A stretch of DNA of 64,000 bases from Bacillus methanolicus. GTDB taxonomy: Bacteria; Bacillota; Bacilli; Bacillales; Cytobacillaceae. A program made the translations under genes and the position numbers. Below, piece by piece: positions 1 to 9,322 of the stretch; positions within the stretch are counted from its first letter, which is position 1; every line of letters starts with the position of its first letter. Under the pieces are notes generated by a model that saw only the letters and a program-made list of their open reading frames with translations, had not been told where the DNA came from and ran no database searches. The DNA is taken from the NCBI RefSeq assembly GCF_028888695.1, contig NZ_PNFF01000001.1, positions 939,501-1,003,500 of the forward strand, written 5' to 3'.

Positions 1-2
1 AT

Positions 3-1412
3 TTAATCAATCAGTTTTTATCGCCGTTTTCCAATAAAAGAACAGATGAATACGGCGGAACAATCCTAAATAGAACGCGTTTTGCAGTAGAAATTGTTGA
101 AAATGTACGAAAAAAGGTAGGAAAAGATTTTCCGATCTTATTTAGAATATCGATTGAAGAATTTGTTGAGGGCGGTCTTACAATCGAAGATACAAAAGTG
201 ATTGCAAGAATACTCGAACAAGATGGAGTTGATGCCATACATTGTTCCGCCGGTGTATATAAGACCATGCAGTATGTGATTCAGCCGGCGGCAGTTCCAC
301 ATGCATTTTTGGTCGACTCTGCAGCAGAAATCAAGAAGGTCGTCTCTATTCCGGTTATAGCAGTTGGAAGAATTAATGATCCATTTATTGCTGAATCGGT
401 ACTTTTATCAGAAAAAGCAGATTTAATAGCCATGGGTAGAGCATCTTTAGCCGATCCTGAATTTCCGAATAAAGTAAAAGAAGGAAAGCTTGATGATATC
501 ATACAATGCATAGGCTGTGTGCAAGGCTGTATCGGCAGAATTATCAAAGGATTGGATGTAAGATGTTTAGTCAATCCTTTAACAGGAAAAGAACATGAAT
601 TTGCGGTAGAACCGGCGAAAGAAAAGAAAAAGGTATTTGTGGCAGGAGGCGGCATCGCCGGAATGCAATCTGCAATCATCGCTGCTAGACGCGGCCACGA
701 GGTACACTTATATGAAAAAGATGACAAATTAGGCGGACAGTGGTTATTAGCAGCCGTTCCTCCAAGCAAAGCGGAGTTAAATACATTTACTATCTGGCAA
801 AAAAATCAGCTTGATAAATGGGGAGTACATGTCCATCTGAATTCAGAATTAAATGAAAACATTGTAGAAAATGAACGACCAGATGCTGTCATTCTTGCTA
901 CAGGCGCGAAACCGTTTATACCAAATATCCCTGGAGTGAACTTACCAGAAGTGGTGATTGCTCAGGATGTACTGGCAGGCAAAAAGAATGTAGGGAAATC
1001 AGTCGTTGTTGTAGGAGGCGGATTGGTAGGTGCAGAGACAGCAGCGCACCTGGCAAATCACGGAAAGAAAGTTGTTATTATTGAAATGCAAAAAGAAATC
1101 GTAAAAGACGGTGAACCGGCAGTTAAACATTTCCTTCTTAAAGATTTAAAAGAACACAATGTGGAAATTATTACATCTGCCACAGTAAAAGAAATCAAGC
1201 AAGGATCCATCATCATTGAAAAAAATAATTCCATGAGAGAAATTTGTGAAATTAACAACGTTGTAATTGCTGTAGGTTCAAAATCCGAAAATGCACTGAA
1301 AGATAAACTCGAAGGTAAGGTAGATAACATCATTACCGTAGGCGACGCAATTAAAGTTAGAAAAGCACTCGAAGCTGTGGAAGAGGGTTACGAAGCTGGA
1401 CTGGCAGTATAA
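3..1412 (+). CDS. NADH:flavin oxidoreductase, Old Yellow Enzyme/dienoyl-CoA reductase type (5' end outside window)
   Basis: The reading frame is open from the first bases of the window, so the start lies outside. The first residues read LINQFLSPFSNKRTDEYGG, the signature of the FMN-binding barrel of Old Yellow Enzyme-like reductases. A cysteine cluster (CIGCVQGC, then RCLVNP) matches the 4Fe-4S site of 2,4-dienoyl-CoA reductase and trimethylamine dehydrogenase relatives. It is followed by a dinucleotide fold (VFVAGGGIAGMQSA) and a second one (VVVVGGGLVGAET). The order FMN barrel, iron-sulfur site, FAD/NAD(P) domain fits a multidomain electron-transfer reductase for enoate or related substrates; the substrate cannot be told. 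No gene follows for 650 bases. Confidence 0.88.
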   Translation, partial: LINQFLSPFSNKRTDEYGGTILNRTRFAVEIVENVRKKVGKDFPILFRISIEEFVEGGLTIEDTKVIARILEQDGVDAIHCSAGVYKTMQYVIQPAAVPHAFLVDSAAEIKKVVSIPVIAVGRINDPFIAESVLLSEKADLIAMGRASLADPEFPNKVKEGKLDDIIQCIGCVQGCIGRIIKGLDVRCLVNPLTGKEHEFAVEPAKEKKKVFVAGGGIAGMQSAIIAARRGHEVHLYEKDDKLGGQWLLAAVPPSKAELNTFTIWQKNQLDKWGVHVHLNSELNENIVENERPDAVILATGAKPFIPNIPGVNLPEVVIAQDVLAGKKNVGKSVVVVGGGLVGAETAAHLANHGKKVVIIEMQKEIVKDGEPAVKHFLLKDLKEHNVEIITSATVKEIKQGSIIIEKNNSMREICEINNVVIAVGSKSENALKDKLEGKVDNIITVGDAIKVRKALEAVEEGYEAGLAV

Positions 1413-1537
1413 AGAATTCATAAAATAACTTCTCTTTTATTAAGAAGTATCATTTTCACACCTTCTCTTAAAAAATAAATACAATAAAACTGACAGCGGG
1501 GAACTCAGTGTTCACTCCCCAAGTTCCATATTAGAAG

Positions 1538-1630
1538 GGTCAGACTCCCTCCCATCAATGACAATATATAGAATGATTCTATTAAAATTTTTCTATATGT
1601 TGTATTAGGGGGGATCTGACTGTTTTTTTA
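1538..1630. terminator. Long imperfect inverted repeat ending in a T run
   Basis: The arm beginning GGTCAGACTCCC pairs with GGGGGGATCTGAC at the other end, and the inner arms ACAATATATAGAA and TTCTATATGTTGT pair too. TGTTTTTTTA follows on the plus strand. It may terminate the upstream gene and resembles a second hairpin near 47380 that starts with the same GGTCAGAC motif, so it may be a dispersed intergenic repeat. The rest of 1413-2064 shows nothing else convincing. Confidence 0.55.
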
Positions 1631-2064
1631 TTTTCCAGTCAAATGGATCATGATGATTACACATCACTTTCTCCCCACTGAACATAAGAGGACAGTGCTT
1701 CAAGAATCCGTTCACATTTCCCATCATCAAACTTTGCTATTCGTTCATTCGAATTCCGACACAGATGACATTATGTTAGAGAATATTCTTAACGAAGCGA
1801 TATAGCGAAAAAGTTCACAAACTCAAAATCGTTTTTCTATCGTTGGCTGACTTCTTTAAGGCAAAAATATTTTTCATTTTTTTGAACTATCTTAAAATAA
1901 TAAAAACAGAGATAATTATAGAAAATAGTGGGAACTTGGGAAGAAGCAATATATAATATTAATTGTGATTATAATTAAAAATCTTTTCATTATGAAAAAT
2001 ATGAAAAGTATTTTTTTATTAAACTTGTTATTTTATAAAAATATTAATTTCAAAGGGTGGGAGA

Positions 2065-3129
2065 ATGAACATGAAAGCAGCTTTATGGCATAATGCAAAA
2101 GATATTCGTGTCGAAAATATCGAGGAACCTGCAGTTGGAAAAGACGAAGTGAAAATTAAAGTCTCTTTTTGCGGAATTTGCGGTTCGGATTTACATGAAT
2201 ATTTAGCAGGACCGATTTTTATTCCGGTTAACGAACCTCATCCGCTATCTAAAGATAAAGCTCCTATTGTAATGGGTCACGAATTTGCCGGTGAGGTTGT
2301 AGAAGTGGGTGAAGCTGTCACCGATGTGAAAGTAGGGGATCGTGTAACTGTGGAACCTATTTATAGCTGCGGTAAATGTGCGTCTTGTCAAAAAGGTCAT
2401 TACAACGTATGTGAACATTTAGGGTTTGTTGGATTATCTGGAGGTTACGGCGGATTTGCTGAATACAGCGTTGTACCATCTAAAATGGTCCATAAAATCC
2501 CGGATCATATGACATTTGAACAAGCAGCTTTGGTGGAACCAACCGCTGTTGCGGTTCATGCTGTGCGTCAAAGCGGATTACAAATTGGAGATTCTGTAGC
2601 TGTATTTGGAACAGGTCCTATCGGATTATTGGTGATTCAAGCAGCTAAAGCTGCAGGGGCAAGTAAAATCTTTGCTGTTGAAGTTTCTCCGGAACGTCAA
2701 GAAATTGCAAAACGTGTCGGTGCAAACATTGTGGTCAATCCAATGGAAGTCGATGCTGTTCAAACGATTAAAGAACATACAAATGGCCTTGGCGTTGATG
2801 TGGCATTTGAGGTAGCCGGAATTGAACCTACCATTAATGCGGCTGTTCAAGCTACTCGTTCAGAAGGTAACGTGGTCAACGTAAGTATTTGGGAAAAACC
2901 AGCTAACATTCATTTGAATAACTTTATTTTAACTGAACGCAGGATGACTAGCATCATTGGTTATCGAAATATTTTCCCACAAGTTATTCAACTTATCGCA
3001 AACGGTCAAATCCAAGCATCAGAATTAGTTGCAAAGCGAATAGCATTAGATGATATCGTTTCAGAGGGATTTGAAGCTTTAACACAAAGCAAGAGCCAAA
3101 TTAAAATATTGGTAAATCCGTCTCTTTAA
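2065..3129 (+). CDS. bdhA: (R,R)-2,3-butanediol dehydrogenase
   Basis: Zinc-dependent medium-chain dehydrogenase of 354 residues that interconverts acetoin and 2,3-butanediol with NAD(H) in the cytoplasm. Seen: catalytic-zinc motif CGICGSDLHEY (about residues 37-47), GHEFAGEVVEVGE, the structural-zinc cysteines in CGKCASCQKGHYNVC, and the Rossmann loop VAVFGTGPIGLLVIQAA. The stretch GPIFIPVNEPHPL is close to B. subtilis BdhA as I remember it. AAAGGGTGGGAG precedes the ATG at 2065; an ATG two codons on (2071) gives the usual MKAALW start and is equally possible. The gene is monocistronic, with a terminator after it. Confidence 0.9.
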   Translation: MNMKAALWHNAKDIRVENIEEPAVGKDEVKIKVSFCGICGSDLHEYLAGPIFIPVNEPHPLSKDKAPIVMGHEFAGEVVEVGEAVTDVKVGDRVTVEPIYSCGKCASCQKGHYNVCEHLGFVGLSGGYGGFAEYSVVPSKMVHKIPDHMTFEQAALVEPTAVAVHAVRQSGLQIGDSVAVFGTGPIGLLVIQAAKAAGASKIFAVEVSPERQEIAKRVGANIVVNPMEVDAVQTIKEHTNGLGVDVAFEVAGIEPTINAAVQATRSEGNVVNVSIWEKPANIHLNNFILTERRMTSIIGYRNIFPQVIQLIANGQIQASELVAKRIALDDIVSEGFEALTQSKSQIKILVNPSL

Positions 3130-3216
3130 AAACTTTTTATGAAGATCACTTTTTTAGTAAAATATCATAGCATAACAGAAGCTGTACTGCAATAAGTGAT
3201 ATTAATAGAAATGATT

Positions 3217-3272
3217 AGTTTCTGTCACCGCCGAATTTTTGTCGAATCGGGGGAGACAGAAACTTTTTTTTG
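3217..3272 (+). terminator. Rho-independent terminator of bdhA
   Basis: AGTTTCTGTC pairs with GACAGAAACT across a loop of about 28 bases, followed directly by eight Ts. Confidence 0.85.
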
Positions 3273-3513
3273 CTTATGTATTAAGAGGATAATAAAGATA
3301 ATAATATGAATGGTCTAGAACCAAAGGAAATGTTTACATTAAGAGTCCGTTTTTTAGTCATGAAAACAGACAAAAAACCACAAAAATTTTAAAAAAGTAA
3401 AAATTACAAGTCGATGAAACATGAAGTCATTTTCTGTAAAAAAGGCAGAAAAGACTAAAAATTTGTTTGAGGAGCATTCCTGTAATGAAGAAATTTGAGG
3501 TTTGAAACAAAAA

Positions 3514-3583
3514 GAGCCCTCTTGGTATAGTACAGGGTGTCAATGCATTGACCCCGAATTAATAAGTTACCAAGGAGGACTCA
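3514..3583 (+). promoter_or_regulatory. Hairpin that hides the IS110 transposase ribosome binding site
   Basis: GAGCCCTCTTGGTA (3514) can pair with TACCAAGGAGGACTC (3569-3583), which contains the AAGGAGG ribosome binding site of the transposase at 3587. A second hairpin (GGGT-TCAATGCATTGA-CCC, 3535-3555) sits in its loop. By analogy with other insertion sequences, such a fold would limit translation from transcripts entering from outside. The pairing is seen; the role is inferred. Confidence 0.5.
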
Positions 3584-3586
3584 ATA

Positions 3587-4867
3587 ATGAATTATACTCA
3601 AAATCGAAAAATCTCGCAAATCACACCATCAACATTAATAATCGGCATTGATATTGCCAAAGACAAACACGTGGCACGGGCACAAGACGATCGAGGAATT
3701 GAATTTGGAAAACGCTTGATCTTTGAAAATCGCATACATGGTTTCCAAATGCTTTTAGATTGGGTGAATCGACACCAAAAAGAAAATGATAAGAACCATG
3801 TGATTTTTGGGGTTGAACCAACCGGGCCCTACTGGTTAAATCTCGCTTATTTCCTTACCGCAAAGGGCTATGACTTTGTGCTAGTCAATCCGATGCATGT
3901 AAAGAAAAGCAAAGAGCTTGATGACAACTCTCCAACAAAAAACGATACAAAAGACGCCAGAGTGATTGCACAGCTGATTAAAGACGGCCGATACTCCGTA
4001 CCAAATCTCTTAGACGGCATTTACGCGGAACTAAGAGAAGGCGTCAAAATAAGAGATCAGCTCACTCAACAGCTTGCCATCACAGAAGGACGTATTCAAA
4101 ATTTGATTCAACGTTATTTTCCGGAGTTTTTCGATGTTTTCGGGGATTGGGAAGGAAAAGCAGCTCTTTGCACGCTAAAACTGTTTCCATTTCCTTCTCA
4201 AATTAAAGAAATGACACCTGAAGAGATTCTCTCAAAGTGGAAGCCATTTGTACAACGAGGAGTTGGAATGAAGCGAGCAACGAAACTAGTGGAAACGGCC
4301 AAAAAGAGCATTGGAATTCAAATCGGGATTCAGTTTGCCAAACGTGAAATGGAATATCTGATTGACCAATATGAGCTTTATCAAACGCAGTTGGAAGAGT
4401 TGGATCAGGAGCTAGAAGCTCTTGTAGAAACGATCCCAGGTGCTAAGCAAATGATGAATATTTCTGGGTTAGGTGTTACAACAGTCGCTCTATTCTTCGC
4501 TGAAGTGGGTGATCTCACAAAGTACAGTCACCCTCAGCAATTAGTTAATCTGGCAGGCCTTTCATTACGTGAGCATAGTTCTGGAAAATTTAAAGGACAA
4601 ACCAGAATAACGAAACGGGGACGAAGCAGGCTGCGTAAAGCTCTGTACCTAGCGATTCGGCCACTCGTTGCCCATAATCCAACTTTTAAAGCTTTACATC
4701 AATACTATACAAAACGATCTGAAAGGCCTTTAAAAAAGCAACAGTCTCTCATCGCTTTGTGTTGTAAGCTATTACGTGTCTTATTTGTCATTGGTCAAAA
4801 ACAGTGTGAATTTGATGGTTCAAAATTATTGCAAGGCTTGCCTCAAATTACATTACAAGTTGCTTAA
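3587..4867 (+). CDS. IS110-family transposase (DEDD type)
   Basis: 426 residues, complete. The N-terminal DEDD domain shows LIIGIDIAKDKHVA (first Asp), FGVEPTGPYW (Glu) and KNDTKDARVIAQL (the paired Asp). The C-terminal Transposase_20 part has GLGVTTVALFFAEVGD, LVNLAGLSL and SGKFKGQTRITKRGRSRLRKALY, with the serine thought to act in strand cleavage. IS110 enzymes insert and excise through a Holliday-junction-like route guided by a structured RNA from the element's own flank. AAGGAGG stands 8 bases before the ATG. The element sits between bdhA and a broken alcohol dehydrogenase; its ends are not obvious, as usual for a family without terminal repeats. Confidence 0.93.
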   Translation: MNYTQNRKISQITPSTLIIGIDIAKDKHVARAQDDRGIEFGKRLIFENRIHGFQMLLDWVNRHQKENDKNHVIFGVEPTGPYWLNLAYFLTAKGYDFVLVNPMHVKKSKELDDNSPTKNDTKDARVIAQLIKDGRYSVPNLLDGIYAELREGVKIRDQLTQQLAITEGRIQNLIQRYFPEFFDVFGDWEGKAALCTLKLFPFPSQIKEMTPEEILSKWKPFVQRGVGMKRATKLVETAKKSIGIQIGIQFAKREMEYLIDQYELYQTQLEELDQELEALVETIPGAKQMMNISGLGVTTVALFFAEVGDLTKYSHPQQLVNLAGLSLREHSSGKFKGQTRITKRGRSRLRKALYLAIRPLVAHNPTFKALHQYYTKRSERPLKKQQSLIALCCKLLRVLFVIGQKQCEFDGSKLLQGLPQITLQVA

Positions 4868-5190
4868 ACCGATTTATTAACCAATTTGTTAATCAAATTA
4901 CTATCGAATACTTCAAGTATTTCTAAAGACAAACACCAATAGTGCCGAGTCGGAGTTTATTTTTACCATACGGGCTTATGACCCAGCTGAGGAGCTTATC
5001 CGACCTCCACCTCATGGATACGCAGGACGAAGGAATGTATGGATCCCAATCCGGTGATACATGGGAGGGTTAGCGACCGTGAGATGAGTGGAGATTTTGC
5101 GCACGGTCATAACTGTTATTACCAAACAATACCAGTTTGGTTGGTAGGATGGCCCCCCATCTGTAAGAAATTTAAATAAATTCAATTTAT
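4868..5190 (+). ncRNA. Structured 3' flank of the IS110 element, possible guide (bridge/seek) RNA
   Basis: About 300 bases with no gene but richer in G+C than the surroundings and full of hairpins. Near the end ACCAAAC pairs with GTTTGGT around AATACCA, then GATGG pairs with CCATC around CCCC. IS110-family elements carry a non-coding RNA in one flank that pairs with donor and target DNA; in the IS1111 branch it is downstream of the transposase. Assignment here rests on position and structure only. Confidence 0.35.
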
Positions 5191-5290
5191 AACCATGATT
5201 TTCGGTGGATCAACTATTAGGTGTTAATGAAATTTAGAGAAAACGTGAGTATTCGGGAGAATTTTAAAGTATATAGAGGGAGGTACCAAA

Positions 5291-6328
5291 ATGAAGGCTG
5301 TTACATTTCTAGGACCAAAAAAATAGAAGTAATGGAAAAACCAAAACCGAAAATTGAAAATGAGACGGATGTAATTGTAAGAGTTACAAAAACAACTATT
5401 TGCGGTACGGATTTGCATATTCTTGCTGGACATGTTCCTACTGTAGAAGAAGGTCGTATTTTAGGCCATGAAGGTGTAGGGGTTGTTGAAGAAGTTGGTT
5501 CAGGTGTAAAAAATTTCAAGAAAGGTGACAATGTACTGATTTCTTGTATTACCTCCTGCGGAAAATGCGAAAATTGCAAACAAGGGTTGTATGCTCATTG
5601 TGAAGATGGGGGTTGGATATTAGGACACTTAATTGATGGAACCCAAACAGAATATGTAAGAATTCCATACGCAGACAACAGTCTTTTCCATATTCCGGAA
5701 GGCGCAGATGAAGAGGCTCTCGTTATGCTTAGTGATATTCTTCCAACAGGTTTTGAAATTGGCGTATTAAACGGAAAGGTTCAGCCAGGGCAAACAGTTG
5801 CAATTATAGGTGGGTCCCGTAGGCATGGCAGCACTATTAACCGCTCAATTTTATTCACCTGCGGAGTTAATAATGGTTGATTTAGACAATAACCGGTTAG
5901 AAGTTGCGGAAAAATTTGGTGCAACGAAAGTGGTTAACAGTGGCGACGGCAATCCTGTTGAAAAAATTATGGAATTAACCGGCGGAAAAGGTGTAGACGT
6001 CGCGATAGAAGCGGTCGGACTTCCTGTAACTTTCGATATTTGCCAAGAAATTTTAAAACCGGGTGGCCGTATAGCCAATGTTGGTGTCCATGGGCAAAGT
6101 GTCGATCTTCATATAGAAAAATTATGGACATTAAACATTCCATTGACAACCGGTCTTGTTAGCACGACCTCTACACCAATGTTATTAAAAACTGTTCAGT
6201 CAAAAAAATTGCAGCCGGAACAATTAATTACTCATCGCTTTCCTTTTTCAGATATAATGAAGGCTTATGATGTTTTTAGAAATGCAGCAAAAGAAAAAGC
6301 CATAAAAGTCATTATTTCCAACGACTAA
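5291..6328 (+). pseudogene. Zinc-dependent alcohol dehydrogenase, two frameshifts
   Basis: A medium-chain dehydrogenase read in three pieces. ATG 5291 after AGGGAGG gives MKAVTFLGPKK, then a stop. Reading resumes one frame back with IEVMEKPKPKIEN, consistent with one A lost from an A run at 5318-5323. A second break near 5810 (GGTGGGTCCC) interrupts the NAD-binding loop, which resumes as GPVGMAALLTAQF. Zinc motifs are present: CGTDLHILAGH, GHEGVGVVEEVG and CGKCENCKQGLYAHC. Net loss is about three bases. Substrate unknown; a secondary alcohol or polyol is plausible. Either a young pseudogene or assembly errors. Confidence 0.85.
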
Positions 6329-6368
6329 GTTTATTTATTTTAAAAAATCGATCTGTTCTTAACCTATA

Positions 6369-6417
6369 GAACCTGTTTCATTATTCATAATAATGATTCG
6401 GGTTCTTTTTCTTTTTA
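6369..6417 (+). terminator. Rho-independent terminator after the alcohol dehydrogenase
   Basis: GAACC pairs with GGGTTC; inside it TCATTATT-CAT-AATAATGA forms a perfect stem; TTTTTCTTTTT follows. Confidence 0.8.
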
Positions 6418-6602
6418 AAATTTGCTTCATAAAATAGAGAAATGAAAAATAACTTGTTAGTTTTATCATGAATTTAGACTCTTAACCATAATAATGTAGT
6501 AAAAATGATTGGTCCATTTTCCAATCCTATTTTAACTATAAAGACCGTCCACAAAAAATGATTACATCGTGTCTTGATTTCAAAATCAAGGGGGGCATTT
6601 AC

Positions 6603-7958
6603 ATGGTGAAAAAAAACCATTCACTACAATCTTTGAAAGATCCGGATGAAAGATTTATCTGGCATTCCATGAAGCCTTATAATCCTGATGCCACCATTGT
6701 AGTCACAAAGGCAGAAGGATCTTGGATCACGACAATCGACGGGAAGCGGTATTTAGATGCAATGGCAGGACTTTGGTGCGTGAATGTCGGCTACGGGCGA
6801 AAAGAACTTGCAGATGCAGCATATGAGCAATTAAAAGAAATGGCATATTATCCCCTCACCCAAAGCCATGTCCCGGCAATTCAGCTCGCGGAAAAACTGA
6901 ACGAACTTTTAGAAGACGAATATGTCATATTCTTTTCCAACAGCGGCTCTGAAGCAAATGAAACAGCATTTAAAATAGCCCGCCAATACCATCAGCAAAA
7001 GGGAGATCATAATCGCTATAAAATTGTTTCGAGGTACCGTGCCTATCATGGCAATTCAATGGGAGCTCTCGCTGCAACCGGGCAGGCCCAGCGAAAATAT
7101 AAGTATGAGCCGCTGGCATTTGGATTTGTCCATGTAGCTCCGCCTGACAGTTACCGGGATGAGATAAATGTCAGCGATCCAAGCCAGCTGTCATCTGTCA
7201 AGGAAATTGACAGAGTGATGACATGGGAACTGAGTGAAACGATTGCTGCGATGATCATGGAACCAATTATAACGGGAGGAGGAATTCTTGTACCGCCGGA
7301 AGGCTATATGAAAGCTGCAAAAGAGGTTTGTGAGAAACATGGAGCTCTGTTGATTGTTGACGAAGTGATTTGTGGTTTCGGCCGTACAGGAAAGCCGTTC
7401 GGTTTTATGAATTATGGTGTAAAACCTGATATCATCACAATGGCGAAAGGAATCACAAGCGCCTATTTGCCGCTTTCGGCAACAGCTGTGAAAAAAGAAA
7501 TTTACGATGCCTTCAAGGGTGACGACGAATACGAATTCTTCCGCCATGTGAACACGTTTGGGGGCAGCCCCGCTGCATGCGCTCTTGCCATCAAAAACAT
7601 TCAAATATTGGAAGAGGAAAAGTTGTTTGATCGATCCGGGGATTTGGGTGAAAAGGTTCTAACTGAACTTCAAAATCTGCTCCGGGATCATCCTCACGTC
7701 GGTGACGTACGCGGAAAAGGACTATTAATCGGGATCGAACTTGTAAAAGATAAACAAACGAAAGAACCGCTGAATACGAGCAAAGTAAATGAAGTAATTG
7801 ATCTTTGTAAACAGGAAGGCCTGTTAATTGGCAAAAATGGAATGACTGTTGCCGGATATAATAATGTCCTGACGCTTTCCCCGCCATTAAATATTCCGGA
7901 AGCTGACTTAGATTTTCTTATAAAAGTCTTGGTTGCTTCGCTTGAAAAAATAAAATAA
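6603..7958 (+). CDS. Class III pyridoxal-phosphate aminotransferase (omega-amino acid:pyruvate type)
   Basis: 451 residues. Chosen start is ATG 6603, 6 bases after AAGGGGGG; an in-frame ATG at 6558 lacks a ribosome binding site. Seen: substrate-side N terminus (WHSMKPYNP, LDAMAGLWCVNVGYGR), phosphate-binding SNSGSEANETAFK, RAYHGNSMGA, cofactor aspartate in LLIVDEVICGFGRTG, and the Schiff-base lysine in ITMAKGITSAYLPLS. The family moves amino groups from omega-amino acids, beta-alanine, taurine or polyamines to pyruvate; the exact donor cannot be read. It stands alone between two terminators. Confidence 0.87.
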   Translation: MVKKNHSLQSLKDPDERFIWHSMKPYNPDATIVVTKAEGSWITTIDGKRYLDAMAGLWCVNVGYGRKELADAAYEQLKEMAYYPLTQSHVPAIQLAEKLNELLEDEYVIFFSNSGSEANETAFKIARQYHQQKGDHNRYKIVSRYRAYHGNSMGALAATGQAQRKYKYEPLAFGFVHVAPPDSYRDEINVSDPSQLSSVKEIDRVMTWELSETIAAMIMEPIITGGGILVPPEGYMKAAKEVCEKHGALLIVDEVICGFGRTGKPFGFMNYGVKPDIITMAKGITSAYLPLSATAVKKEIYDAFKGDDEYEFFRHVNTFGGSPAACALAIKNIQILEEEKLFDRSGDLGEKVLTELQNLLRDHPHVGDVRGKGLLIGIELVKDKQTKEPLNTSKVNEVIDLCKQEGLLIGKNGMTVAGYNNVLTLSPPLNIPEADLDFLIKVLVASLEKIK

Positions 7959-7967
7959 GTTGATCTT

Positions 7968-8000
7968 CCCGCAGTTGCTCTTGCATAACGCGGGTTTTTT
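7968..8000 (+). terminator. Rho-independent terminator of the aminotransferase gene
   Basis: CCCGC pairs with GCGGG around 17 bases, followed by six Ts. Confidence 0.8.
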
Positions 8001-8257
8001 GAGTTTGTTAAAACAGTATAGATTTGTTCATATTGGTGATTCCGTGAAAATTAGAATGAATTCCGTCAAATTTTTTCATAATTCCACGTAAAAACTAACT
8101 AATTCCGGTCGTTCATTGTTTTATTGTAGCAATCTTTTTTGGAAAATGTACTTTCCCTACATAAATGAATTTTTATCTTCGAATAATAGTAGCGTATTCA
8201 AAAATTTTATTTTCAATACATGATCCAAAATAACCGATTTTGGAAGGGGTGTCTCTT

Positions 8258-9010
8258 GTGCTCACCAATAAGCAGCTATCTGGCTTCCGACAAATGCTGC
8301 AGGAACAGAAGCAAGATTTAAAGCGGTACCGGGAAAATGATCATTTTGGTTTAACTAGAGGGCATGATCATGAATCAATGGGAGAGCTGTCAAGTTACGA
8401 TAATCATCCAGCAGACGATGGTACGGAATTATTTGAAAGAGAAAAAGACATAGCCTTAAATGAACATTATCAACTTGAATTAAAAAACATCGAAAAGGCG
8501 TTACATGCAATTGAAAAAGGAACATATGGAAAATGTGAAGTTTGCGGAAAAGACATTCCGGTTGAGCGGCTGGAAGCTTTGCCGACAACAACTTATTGTA
8601 AAGAACACAGTCCGGATCAGGTTGTATCGCGTCAAAGACCGATTGAAGAAGGAGTTTTAATGCCTCCGTTTGGTAAATTTGATTTGGACGAACAAGATGA
8701 GTCTGTAGTTTATGATGCTGAGGATTCATGGCAGGAGGTAGCAGAGTGGGGAACGTCTGAAACTCCGTCAGACTATATCGAACCGGCGGATCATTATAAC
8801 GATGTAAACATTGAATCATATGAAAATATTGGGTATGTTGAGGACTATGAGAATTTTATCGGTACCGATATACAAGGAAAAAACATTACCGTTTATCCGA
8901 ATCCCCAACATGAAAGGTACGAAGAAGAATTAGATGAAGAAGGAATTATGACATCGTTCGGAGACTTGCCGGCGTATGAGCATGACCCTTATGTTGAAAA
9001 AGATAAATAA
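8258..9010 (+). CDS. yteA: YteA-family DksA/TraR-type zinc-finger protein
   Basis: About 250 residues. GTG 8258 (MLTNKQLSGFRQML) is preferred because GGAAGGGG lies 8 bases before it; the longer frame would start with TTG 8240 inside that site. Residues 1-90 form a helical, charged region (ELFEREKDIALNEHYQLELKNIEKAL); then comes the four-cysteine DksA-type finger CEVCGKDIPVERLEALPTTTYC. The C-terminal 130 residues are very acidic and rich in Tyr. B. subtilis YteA has this layout and is tied to sporulation or general stress; its biochemical role is not settled. Confidence 0.82.
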   Translation: MLTNKQLSGFRQMLQEQKQDLKRYRENDHFGLTRGHDHESMGELSSYDNHPADDGTELFEREKDIALNEHYQLELKNIEKALHAIEKGTYGKCEVCGKDIPVERLEALPTTTYCKEHSPDQVVSRQRPIEEGVLMPPFGKFDLDEQDESVVYDAEDSWQEVAEWGTSETPSDYIEPADHYNDVNIESYENIGYVEDYENFIGTDIQGKNITVYPNPQHERYEEELDEEGIMTSFGDLPAYEHDPYVEKDK

Positions 9011-9018
9011 GAAAAAAA

Positions 9019-9058
9019 GCCGCAATGGAGACCAATTTAATCCATTGCGGCTTTTTTT
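9019..9058 (+). terminator. Rho-independent terminator after yteA
   Basis: GCCGCAATGGA pairs perfectly with TCCATTGCGGC, followed by seven Ts; a run of As on the other side would let it work in both directions. Confidence 0.92.
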
Positions 9059-9059
9059 A

Positions 9060-9135
9060 GCACTTTAAAGCGATGAGGGCCAGGCCCGCACTGCGTTAAC
9101 GCTTTAAAGTAATGAGGGCCAGACCCCAAACATTT
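9060..9135. repeat. Intergenic repeat, two tandem units
   Basis: Two units of about 45-50 bases, each containing CTTTAAAG, ATGAGGGCCAG and RCCC. The same words recur near 16545, 20350 and 54575, always between genes. It is the first copy of an intergenic repeat family in this genome. Confidence 0.7.
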
Positions 9136-9184
9136 TAAAAAATCAGTGTTTTGACTGGAAATATTTCATGACTACTTGCATATT

Positions 9185-9322
9185 GTATACGACAACAACC
9201 CACCACCTACGCTAGCGTTTAGAGGTGGGGGCTTGTAACTACCCGGAAGTGCAAACGCCGCAAGGCTCCTTCCTTAGCTTGGTGTTACTTTAGGCAGGTT
9301 GACAGCTACCCAACTACACAAG
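9185..9322 (-). ncRNA. Likely omega (right-end) RNA of the TnpB element
   Basis: Directly downstream of the tnpB stop. Read on the minus strand it ends in a hairpin whose arms are CCCCCACCT and AGGTGGTGGG, with ACGCTAGCGT between, a shape typical of the right end of IS200/IS605-group elements. TnpB nucleases use RNA from this position, whose 3' end continues into flanking DNA as guide. With tnpB broken, it may be an orphan. Confidence 0.5.

Noticed and set aside
1930-1970. Possible sigma-54 promoter for bdhA
   Set aside because: Acetoin and butanediol genes are sometimes sigma-54 dependent, but no proper GG/GC pair at -24/-12 spacing could be found.
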